This document shows positions 44,043-55,400 of a stretch of DNA of 64,000 bases, piece after piece; position 1 is the stretch's first letter; each line of letters opens with the position of its first letter. The notes beneath the pieces are model-generated. The model saw only the letters and a program-made list of their open reading frames with translations, was not told where the DNA came from and made no database searches. Where the stretch lies: assembly GCA_016490735.1 (NCBI GenBank), contig JAEMWC010001018.1:131001-195000 (forward strand), written 5' to 3'. The position numbers and the translations under genes are program-made. Origin of the DNA: Pachyseris speciosa. Lineage: Eukaryota; Cnidaria; Anthozoa; Scleractinia; Pachyseridae.

Positions 44043-47000
44043 ATGGCAATCAATCGCAACTCAACAGTAAAGGAGGTCGTAAAATTTCTCGAAAGCAAAG
44101 GACTTGGCGGAGAAATCAAGCAAAAGCTGGAAGGTAACCATGTCTATTTTAAACCAGAATTCTGTCTCGCAAAATCAAATTTTTTTCGCGTAGTATCAGC
44201 CTTGCATTTGTAATATTCTGGTTTGTTTTTTAGCTGATTAGATCTTCTTAAAGATCCTGCGTAACTGACCAGCAGCATTTTCTTCTATTTTAATGCCTTC
44301 TACAGTGATCAGTTTTCCTAATCGGTCAATTAAAAGGTGGTAATTCAATTTTCATTTCTTGAAAACCATTATGTTTCTTGCTTGTGAAAGATGCCGACCA
44401 CGATGGCGAAAGTTTCATCGAAATGGACCTGTTGGATATCAATTCTTTGACTCCCAAAGTAAAGGTTCGGAAGACGCTGAGACTTGCATGGACAGAAGTT
44501 ACTGGGATGGTAGGCATTAACTTATTATTACTTCGTTGTAACAAAAAAAAATAGTTTGGCAAATGGTAGACCTTAGTCAGAGAGCCGGAGCAACCATAAG
44601 GTTTTTTTTAATGGTCACCTTCGGGTTTCTCGTCGGCCGTAATTTCAAATGGAAATGCATGTTCATGTCAGGAGCCTATTACCCATGTATAATGATTCTG
44701 TTAAGACAGGATACTAACGACTAGCGTAACTCACTGGGAATGTTATGGTTTCTCCGTAATAACCTGCATTTTACTGTATATTTATCAATTATTTTTTCCT
44801 TCTCACACCGAAGAAATGCGCACGTGTCTCCAGTGTCCATTACCCAGAATCCCATCTGCTCTAGCAGGGTTGTAGGGACGGGCTCTCGTTATCAATTTTG
44901 CAACTTATTCGAAGTTTTCTACGGTTGAATTTCAACAATTTAACTTAAAATATTCTAGACGGTGATTATATAAACTTATCCTTGTGTTTTTTTTTTTCAG
45001 GAGTTCAATGCGGACGGGGAAAAGGTTCCGTCAAAGACCCCAAAGAGCACGGGATCAACGCCTGCAGCTTCTGTAGATTCTCGTACTCCACCATCATCTT
45101 TTAGTGCTACTTCATCGCCCGATAACGAATTGGTGGAAGCCGAAGGGGCTATCAACACCCCTGATACTGAATCAAGTTCTTCCAGTAGCTGTTCCTCGAT
45201 ACCGTCGACGTTTGTTCGAAGGACAAGTCCGAGGAAACGCAAACAACCAGAAGAGTCCCCTTTGACCTGCACATCCTCCAGCTCAACAAACAAGCGGCGT
45301 AGCTTGTTCAAGGTACGTGCTATCAAGCTTTCATCGATGAATTTGCAACTTTTGACATATCAAAATTCAGCTTGAAAGTGAGGCCCAGAGGACAAAAACA
45401 AAGGGAAGTGAAAGTTTGTTTCACTTTCCTTGTAATTTGTTTCTATTGTCTTTGTCACCTAAGCCCCTTCATCAAGCTAAATTTTGATGTTTCGAAATAA
45501 ACTAACAGTATCACTGTATTTTTGTATGCCCTTTTATGCCAGGCATTCAGACTTCCTTATTTGTTATTTAATGGTATAAAGTTGGTATATGAGAAGTATA
45601 TGAACAATATAGTTATTGTACATGTGCTAAACTTTGGCTCTGTAGACTCTGTACGTCAACACTCATCCTCTTGAACCAGACAGCCATCATAATGGTAAAC
45701 TATTTTACCTCAATATGAGAATTGACTGTACTATGAACATAACCAACCCACACCATCTGACAGAAGGATAATCACTTCCCAATGCAAGGGGTCTTGACAA
45801 AGTGCAAGCCAGCAAGCCATGCAAGTCACGTGAGTCACAGGGTCAGGTTAGCGTTCAGTTTTTTCAAACTCACTTGACTCACATGGCTGGCTCACATATC
45901 ATACATACTTATCCGACTGGGCCATAGGCCAAGTTGGCTAAAGTCAGGGGACATTCAGCAACATTGAACAGGATTTATAGCTGTTTTATTACTGAATGCA
46001 ATAACCTCAATTCGCTGAGTATACTACAGGGGAAAAAAGTAGAAAAACTGCCATTTCCCTCCCTGATGCACAAAATTACAAATGTTGCAGGATAACCTGT
46101 CAAAATTACTAAGGCTCAACAAAATTAATAGTGAGTGCACATGACGATAGTTTGGACACTGCAACGATGCATTGAATATTAAATTAAAAATCAAATACAT
46201 ATCATATTATCTTTGAACCTAATGTTTTCACTTTGTATTTTCAAGGAAGTGCCCAAGACAACTGCCAGTAAAGGTGCCCATAAGTATTGGCTGGAAAAAT
46301 TTGAAATCCCTTCAAAGGTATGTTCCAACTTTTATTGTTTACAATGTTATCCCATTCATTATTTAGTGCCACTCATGTTATTTCCCTGATTTATTTTTGC
46401 TAGTGGGAACCAGCTGTACAGGCAGTAATTGATAAAGGAGAACTGTCAGTGGAGCACAAGAATGCCTTGAACAGACAGCTTTGTACAGCTATTATTGCTT
46501 TCACTGATACAGTGACAAAAGCAGAACGTGACCACATTGCAGTAGAGTTAATTAAAAAGTATCCTTGCCTGAAGGGTACGGTTGGAGCTGGTCACGTAAG
46601 TATCCAAGTCATTTTCTTTACTGCTTAGAGTCATTTTAATGGCATAAAAGTGTCATGATTGATAATCGGTGAACTAAACATTTTGGTGCTTGGCACAGTT
46701 ATTAGGAATCACATTTGCCTGATGTTGGGGCCATTTTGACTGACCAGCCATGACAAAAGCATATAAAATGATAATTTTGCAATGACTTTGTTCTCCCTTT
46801 TAATCACCTTCATGTATGATTGAAATTCAGGGGACTTAACTTTCAGAAATTGACATTATCTCAGTGGCTTTATCTGAAGTGGGGGTTGATATCAAATCTC
46901 AATAGGATCTTGTACAATCTTATTGGATTCCATTAAGGTCTCTGAATGAAAATGACATAAGATGATCTTTGTGGTTTAATTTTTAAGTGAGCTCTTTTTG

Positions 47001-50000
47001 GTAGAAATTAAACCTCAGTAGTACTTATCCTTGAACATCTGAGACCCTACGGTCTTGTAGAATCTGACAGGTTTACCAAGCAGCTATTACTACTATGCTG
47101 GCACTACACACACACCATTAACCTTTGATTTCTTGAAAACCTAACTGCTTAGAATACCAGATACCTTCTCATAAGATGGGCATCTTGTTACTAATTAAAA
47201 GTCAGATGCACCTCTTTGATTCAGACATCATCACACAGAGATAAAAAAGATGTTTTAATAGGCATATTCTATTCTGTTTAATTTGCAGTCATTCTGGGCG
47301 AAAAAAATTAAAGACCGCTTTGAAAACACAAACAAAAAAAGAAATAGAGAGATTAAAAAAAGATTACAGCAAGAGGGTGTCAGTTTTCCAAAAGGAAAGC
47401 CTGGAAGGAAAAAGAAAGCTGGTCACCCAGCTGCTGTCATTCCTGGCATTCCAGAGGGGGTGACAGATGACACATACCAACAGCAGAAGCAAACAATGGT
47501 AAGCGAATGGAAGAAGGCGAGGAAAGACCAAAACCTCATTAGGGAGCTGATGGCATCGACTTTTCCCATGCGAAGAAGAGAAATCCTGACAGAAAACATC
47601 CGTGTCTGGAAACTCCTGCAGGAGTTCCCCATCTTTGGCAGCAATTCTGGCAGTGAGGTATTTTATGCTGATAACATGTTAAAATAGACATCAAAAAGTA
47701 AAATATTGCCTCGTGTCCAGACCAAGGAAGGAGTAACTGAAGTAACTTCAACATTGAAGGAAAAGGATTAACCCAAATATTTTGAATTTTTCCCAAGTTA
47801 TTACCTTTTGGTAAAGCCCTTTTGAAAATACCATTTTGTCTCCAATGCATGTTTGAAGCAAGTGCTCTTTTTTGTGCATTTATGGTTTTTCTGGATAAAT
47901 TTTGTTATTGATTATGTGTACACTGATTTGCCTGTCATTGCAAATTATTAAACAGTCGTAAACTATGTTCAGAAACAGCTGTTGCTGAAGCATTGCTAAG
48001 ATAGGAAATTTGGGGATATCAGTGCCTGCAAAGATTCCACACATGTATTGTGATGTTTGTCTGCGAACTGGATTAGATTGTGGCATGAGGAAGTTTGATG
48101 ATCTCAAGTAAAATGGTTCATGTTCGCAAATTTGGTTTTTATAAGGATGGTTACATGTTTCTAGCTGCACCTAAACAAAAAGGTGTGTTCTTCCCTGTCA
48201 TTTTCTTTCCCAGCCTTTTGTTTTGCTGACTTCCCAAGGATATTACTCTTATTTATTGCCCTCTTGTTTCTCTTGTCATTGTGGAAATGTGAAAGTTACA
48301 CTTTTTGTGTTACACATGCATATCAAATGATTGACAGATATGCATATGTACGAAACCAAAAAAAAAAAAAAAAACGTGTCACATTTTGTTATCCGTCGGA
48401 GACAGTACACTGACTGTTGAAAGCTTATAGTTTTTATACAGGGGGAAATTCATTTTTTCCAAAAAATGCCTTTACATATAGTTTTTTAAAGTTTAATGAA
48501 TCCTAGTAATTTCTTCAATATTTTTGCTTTTTCTTTATTTAGATTAGAGCAGAGCTTGGGCGAATCTTTGATGAGCCTGAAATAAACAAGGTCATCAAAG
48601 ACAGATTTGTTGGAGGGTGGAGGGAAAAGTTGCTGTTACTGCTTCGGAAATCAAGCAACAAAGATATTACAGAAATTTTTGAAGAGGCAGAAGGTGTGGA
48701 GTTCCTAGATGAAGATGGTAAGCTCCAATGGATAGAATTTATTTACATGATTGCTTTACATTTTTGTGTGAGCAATTTATTAACAAAATATACAGTGGAT
48801 TAAATTAGCCATGGGCTTTCAAGTTAATATTAAGTTAAAATCTATAGCAGATGATTTCATTCCACATAGAGGGCACTTTCTTGCCTTCAGTGCTATACTA
48901 ATCTGTGGTGTTACAGTGTATTTGTACATCCAGTGTAGAAAAAATTGTCGAAACTTCAATCTGTATCTCAGCAAATATGTGTTAATTTTCCTTCAAGAAA
49001 ATCAGTAGAGTTAAACTTGAAAGACTGTCACTGCATAGAATGAACGTTGTCTAATACATGTAACATGTCTATTATAATTTTTGCCCTAGCTGCTAAGTGT
49101 ACATGTAGTGTCGTATAATGACATGTCTGTTATAATTTTTGCCCTAGTAATTAAGTTTACATGTAGTGTGTGAAATTTACGGGTATTATGATGAGAAGTA
49201 ACATGGCCAGTTATAGACCTCCCAGATGGGGTGTTCTAAAAGAGCACTTAACCCCAAAATATTTTGGGGGTTAAATACATCTTTGCACCTGTTTGGAGTG
49301 CATTGTGTCTTTTTGCACCTTTTTAAACCAAATCTTGACTTTTTAGAGGCTGTAAAAGTTACAAAATCTAGCTATCATCTGTCCTACGATCAAGCTAGTA
49401 AGGGACATGGATCTATTCCTTACTTGATGTCACAAACTGATTTTCATACATGCTTACAAAGACTTACTGCAATGCAAATCACTTTGTGACGTCAAGTAAG
49501 GAATAGACCAATGTCCCTTACTAGCGCAGTCGTGGGACAGATGATGGCTACATTTGTACAGTAACGTTCACAGCCTATAAAAAGTCAAGATTAATTTGGG
49601 TTTAAAAAGGTGCAGTGTGTTTTGAACATGTAGGTGCAAAGATTTATGTAAGCAAAAAAATATTTTAAATCGTCATGTTTAGCAGGCTGAGGGTTTGACT
49701 TTGATCTTTATTGATTTAACTTTCTGTCCTTTGTCTGCTTTTAGAAGTTCACAACCGATGCATAATGGCAGCACTGCCCTTTTTGTTCATGGAACGAAGG
49801 AAAGGAACCCAATCGAACATCCAGTCCTTTTGGGTCAGAGCTAAGGTACTTAATGTCTCTTGGAATATGTTTTAAAGAACAATAGCAGTAATGCTGGTCT
49901 GTGTTAGAAATAAGATATCTGGCCTTGGTTCGATTGTGCAATGGCGCTTTGGTTAACAAAAAAATTGGCAACAAATTATGGAGAGGTGCCAGGAGAGTGT

Positions 50001-50501
50001 TTGTCAAAGTTTACTTACTCAGTGACAGTGGGAGGCAACAGTCTTGGTGAAGAATATTTTGTTGTAATATAATATTAAACCTTTCAATTTTATTTAAACC
50101 ACATCTTTGTACTCACAACATACTTTTGTGCATGTGAAAATTAACGCTAAATTATGTGTTAATGTTATTTTGCAGAATGATGACAGTGATCAAGTGGTTG
50201 ACAATTTAATCGAGTTATCAACATTCCAAGGCTTATCAGCACTGGGGATTTAGCTGCTTTGAATGAGCTGTTCTTAGCCTCAGAAGGAATGGTGGTGTGC
50301 AAATTCAAACCACTTAGCATTCTCACTGCCATTGTTACCCTTTTGGGAAGCTTTTATTGTTTTAACATGGAATTCCACAAAGGTAATGGTGGCAGTGAGA
50401 AAAATGTGTTTTTGTTGCTGGAGCACATGTTGCTAGGCTGTGCTAGTTTGACACTTCCTCTTTCAGTGGAAAATGTCCTGTCAGATTTACTGAAGGGTTA
50501 A
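44043..50501 (+). CDS. SAM-domain protein (SAMD3-like) of the CACTA-like element, 9 exons
   Basis: Exons, approximate: 44043-44134, about 44391-44508, 45001-45312, 46246-46317, 46405-46596, 47289-47657, 48542-48717, 49744-49844 and 50176 onward, nearly all with clean AG/GT borders. Exons 1-2 encode a SAM domain (VKFLESKGLGGEIKQKLE, then GESFIEMDLLDINSLTP). Exon 3 is Ser/Pro-rich with a basic RTSPRKRKQ patch that could be a nuclear signal. Exons 5-6 carry ELIKKYPCLKG and SFWAKKIKDRFEN, as in SAMD3-like proteins. The last exon runs to TAG at 50251-50253 in one frame, while family-like sequence (LASEGMVVCKFK) continues in another to 50501; the shift is near 50223-50226. It may be an accessory factor acting with the transposase, by analogy with TnpA/TnpD of plant CACTA. 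Confidence 0.65.
49250..49670. mobile_element. Foldback MITE in a SAM-gene intron
   Basis: The arms are long imperfect inverted repeats: agctatcatctgtcc against its inverse near 49535-49550, aagggacatggatctattcc against a near-inverse at about 49495-49520, and tttgcacct against aggtgcaaa near 49630. No coding capacity. Confidence 0.65.
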
Positions 50502-50519
50502 ATCTTTTTGTTGTTTTGT

Positions 50520-51130
50520 TTGTTGTTATTTTGGATGCTGCTTTCAAATGACTGTTTAAAATAACCATTTTGAAACAATTATTATAACTTCTTTTTGCAG
50601 TTGTATGTCATAATACTGGATCTAAATAATTATTGAAATAACCATTAAAAATGTTTACTTCAACCTTTATTTTGGAGTCACTGTGATCTATTTTTTGTCG
50701 GTTAAAACAACCATTTTTTGTAACCTATAAGGAATGGTTAAATCTCCCTGTTGTTAACTATTTTAAATTGGTTACCTCAGATTCATGGTCCGAACCAAAA
50801 AACTATGGTTTTTATAACCAATTTAAAATGGTTATATGGCCATAAGAAATAGTTGTTTCAACCAAAACCCATCGGTTGTGTAACCCTATTTAAAAGGTGG
50901 TTTTAACCGAAAAAAAGAGGGTTATACCGACCTATTTGTTAATGGTTAAAAAGGTGGCCAGTACTAAGTTCAAAACTACCATAATTTTTGGTTAAAACAA
51001 ACGTTTAAGAACAGTTACATTGACTGAAAAGGAAATGGTTAAATTAACCAATAATGATCAGTTTATAATAACCAATATAAATATGGTTACCTCAGATTCA
51101 AACTTCAACCTTTTTTTTTGGGTTATGGTA
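50520..51130. repeat. Right subterminal repeats of the CACTA-like element
   Basis: Many degenerate ggtta-aac/aacc-attt units in both orientations, matching those at 33318-33560. In CACTA elements such arrays are binding sites for the element's own protein. Confidence 0.65.
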
Positions 51131-51150
51131 ACTGGTCAGTTTTTACAGTG

Positions 51151-52490
51151 CACACATAATGAAGTGTGAGCGTTACGTAATAAAACAAAGGAAAAAACAA
51201 ATATATAAAGGCGTTGAATGGCTACGCAACTGCGGTAACAGTATAAAAATATTCTGCTATCCATAGTGGTTCCGTAACTGAACCCCTCAAAGGACAGGAT
51301 TTCAAACCATGGATTTAACTTTAACACCTAACAGTAAATGAATATCTACAATCGTCACAGAATTTTGCCTATTCATCTGACAGGAAAGTGCTACTTCGTT
51401 TGAAAACTATTGTAGACTTCGCAATTTTATGAATTATGCTTTCAGATCTTTCTAATTTGTTGGTTTGGTGGTGACGTTTTTAAACAACCAACGTCGAACA
51501 AGGCCAAACACTGTACCCACAGCACAACGCAAATTTAGCAGGCATCAGTGGTCAGAACTATGCCTTGTGGAACTCAAACCAGAAAGAGGCATTAGCGTGT
51601 GATAATTGGAAATACTCCTTTGTTTTCCCCAAAGGTAGCGAGGAAAGCAACAGTTAAGAACGTATGGACTCATCTAATCTTCACTATACTTTCTTACCAG
51701 ATCTGTGTCAACTAAACAGTCCAGTGACTGTTCGCGGACAAAACAATGCTAAGTCAAGTTGTCCCTGTAACAACTTTTGTTTCCAACCGATGAGTTAACG
51801 CAGTCCTATGCTCCGCAGAGTATTGGGCACGACTTTAGAGACTGAAGATAGCAACTGTTTTACTATGCTCGTCATTTGAATTCCACGAAGACGGGTCTGC
51901 TTTCACTTGGGCTTACCTGCTAAATAAAACAAATAAAAAAAGTTATACCATCCTATCTCCATTTGTAACTTCAACTATGCAGACAAAAAAATAAATTTGA
52001 TTTACCGTCGAATAAGAAGGGGCAAGGACCCTCACAAAGAAGTGAACGTGCTTCAACCGTTCCTTTTTTCTTTGCTCGTTTAGGCGTGCGCGCTTCTACG
52101 TAGCAGCCTCATTTTTTAAAGTGTAGCTACTATTCAATATTAGTTGAGAGAGGTCCATGAGAAGAATGCTAGCCCTACAATAATATACCTCGATGCCATC
52201 TCATTTCTCGCTCAGGTCAGGAAACTAATGTACTGGTCTATATTAATGTCCGTGTTGCGTCATTATCAAGACCTGAAAACACAGAAAAACGTCTTCTAGT
52301 CATTAACTTAGAACTAGACGACAAACTTCATACGTTGCCAGATGGATTACACCATGAAAGGTCAGTTTCTTTTGCGGAAAACGTCTGTTCCCAGGGTAAG
52401 AAATTGAACTAAAACACATTTCACTGATTTGGAATGGTGCCCAGAGCGAAAACATAGAGCTCGTGGTTACCACTGCGTGAGGCAAAAAAA
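51151..52490. other. Gap between the CACTA-like element and the next gene
   Basis: No exon supported on either strand. It may hold the 3' UTR or further exons of the minus-strand gene that follows, because a strong splice donor (GTAAGA) lies at the end of its last recognised exon. Confidence 0.4.
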
Positions 52491-55400
52491 TCACGTTTTA
52501 ATCTTACCGTGAACCATGCTGAATATCTCCTTAACAAGGTCCTCACACTGATTCTCCCAGCTGTACCTCTCCCCATAGCTTGTTCTCAGTTCCTCGGCCT
52601 CTTTTAGACGACCTGCTCTTTTTTTCTGCCGAACAGAGGCTATTGCGTCTGCCCATTTCTTAGGATCATCGGATTCTACCAAGTGTGATTTGCCTGTTGG
52701 CAATTCTCGGAGTGCCTCTCCAAACCCAGAGTTGCTGCTGACAAGGATGGGTAGCCCGGCAGATAACGCTTCAAGGGCGGTCAATCCGAAACCGTCAGTT
52801 CTGGAGGGCATGATTGCAAGGTCAACCTCACAAAACAACACTTTCATTTCCTCCTCGCTTTTTACAAATGTTCTTACAATCAGTTGACGTTCGGAAACAC
52901 CACTCTGGAGCAACTTATCTTTGACTTCCTCTTCTTTTCCTTCAGAAGCACCCACAAAAACCAGACGATACGAACTGTCCAGCAGCGCTACTGCCTTTGC
53001 GGCGGTGTCATATCCCTTGAGTACAAAATCTTCTAAATCTCCGCGACCAAAGATTAAAACTTTAAAGTTTTTACCGTCTTGTGTACCTTGTTTTATCGTT
53101 GAAAACTCATGGAACACACCGGGTGTCAGCTGAAAGATATCTTCTTGTTTTTTACAGGACCGCAGGTAAGATGAATAAGTCTCCGTTAACTTTGGTCCGA
53201 CTGCCACAACAAGATTTGCCAGTTTACACAGGTCAACTTCGTCTTCTTTCTTCTCTTGACCTTTAGCAATGGCTTTGGAGTAGTCCTTGTACATGCCAAG
53301 CTCTTCAGGGGCGGTGTGGACAACTTGTATCCAGTTGCAGTGGTGGGTTCTTCTTATGGCTTGAACTTGTTTGCCGAGCTTTACACCATGTCCAAGTACA
53401 ACGTCAATGGCAAGGTCTTCTGGTGGAAAGCCCAACCAGTCAAGGCAATCATAGCCCGGACGCGTTTGTGCTTCTCGAATGGTCACATCGTGTTTCTTTG
53501 CGTTTCTCTTGTGCGCTTCATCACAAAAATCTTGTGGAACTAGGACTGTGACGTTTACTTGGTTGTGTTTTGCCAGGAACATGGCAAGCTTTTTGTTGAG
53601 GGTTGACAAGCCACCCATTGCTGAGCCCCACTCACTTGCCAAGAGAGTCACATTTAATGGTTGGTCAGAGATTCCGGCAAGAGTAGCTGCTCCTTGTGAT
53701 ATACCAATTGGAGGGGTGGGATGCAATTCCTGTAAGGGCAAACAATATCAAATAAGGGTAAATAGAGTGGTTTTCCATAAAGTGTCGCACCAAAGGCGTT
53801 ACTCTAGCCAATCATAACAGACCCAAACGATGTAATGAAACAATAAGAAGTCGAATAAATTACGTAAATGTGCAATTGCTGTTATACTAATCTCTCTTTT
53901 CTTTTCTTTTTTTTTTTTTTTTTGCTCAGGTGTATGTGTGCAAAACTGCTATATTGTAACTGCGATTAAATAGAATAAAAAAAAAGTGTGTTAAAAAATT
54001 ACGCAAAGTCGGCACCAGGGGCGAGAAGACGCTTGCACTCAAGTCACGATTGTTTTGTTTTGTTTTTTTTTGGATAACCATTAATGCAATCATAAAACCA
54101 AGTAAAGCGAAATGAATAAATTATTTTGATTACCTACTGATCAAAGCCTATTTTTCGTTACCTAGCTGTCTGAAGGCTCAAACCAAGGCGAAAATTGCAT
54201 GACGTTAACCCTGGAGTCTTCAGTAAAACCCGGTGATTTACAAATGATAAACTTCTTTGTCCTGTCTTAAACAAGTAATTTTACGTAAGAACCTAAATCC
54301 CGAGCCTGTCTTAAACAGTGTAACCCAACGCTACATTTCCAGGGTGGTAGGTGGGGGTGACGCACGACCCGCAGCGGGGAATTTTTTTTTTACGCTAACT
54401 TCAAGATGGCTGACACTAACGTGACCGACTGGTAACCAGTATACAGAGGCGATTAGTACTGGGCACTACCAGAAAATGACGATTTTTCTTCCATTGGATA
54501 TTTTGCTCTCGTGTAGGCTTCCAGCTTCTTGTCAAGCTACTTCTTGTCGGAGTTGACTTGAATACAAAAATGCATAGATATTATTTTAAGTACGAAATGC
54601 GTTGCGGGCAATATTCTTTGTCTACATTGTAGCGCTATGTCAAGACGTCGAATAACCAGCGGTTATTTTCTCGAATCGTTGCGAGTGCTCCATTTCGAGC
54701 ACTTGAAGGCGCAGTGGCGTGATAATTCTTTGCCTACTCTTGTTTTCTATGTAAGAGAAATCCCAAGTGTTCTTCAAACATTTTGATCTCCCTCCTGGCT
54801 GTGGGCGTAAAAACGAAATCGTTTGTGCTTTTTCGCCCACTTTTCTGGGTGCTCGCGAGCCCTCGGAACGAGACGATCAAGGGTCAGATTTTTTGGAAGA
54901 CCTGGGATCAGTTGAAGCATGGAAAGCCTGGCATTATTTGAAAGAACAGCGGGTTTGCAGCAAGAATGATTGCACCATGATATTATGTGATGGTTTGGTT
55001 GACAAATGGTTATGTCTGAGAAAGTTGTATAATTTTATAGTACAAAGTTGAAATTTCAGATGCAACATTGGTTTTTAAGGTGGTTCGAAATAGTTTTCAT
55101 TTTCCCGAGACAAGTTCTACAAATTCTTGTATGTTTCGTTCATCGTATCACCATGAAATGTGGCACAGAAATAAAAGACACATCATAGATTCATTACATG
55201 ACATTTATTTTAGAAAACCTGTTACCATGGCAACCATACGACGCATTCAGTTGACCCTTTAAAATCGGAATCTTTTATCGTATTTAAAAAACAGGTCGGT
55301 GAAATCTTCTCAAACGTCTATATTATATGTTACCAGGGATGATCTTTAAAATATTTCATTTTATAAAAATTCTGTAGGGCAGATTAAGAATAAAACTACT

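Larger units (their letters stand above)
33292..51150. mobile_element. CACTA/EnSpm-like DNA transposon, 17.9 kb
   Basis: The ends are perfect 22-bp inverted repeats beginning CACTGTAAAAACTGACCAG, flanked by CA on both sides (at most a 2-bp target match). The CACTG start fits animal CACTA/CMC elements. Both subterminal regions (about 33318-33560 and 50520-51130) are filled with degenerate AACCATTTT / AAAATGGTT units in both orientations, a known CACTA feature. Inside are a divergently arranged transposase gene (minus) and a SAM-domain gene (plus), both with introns. It also contains a LINE fragment, a GATC minisatellite, an (AAT)n array and several foldbacks, so it is probably not young. Confidence 0.75.
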
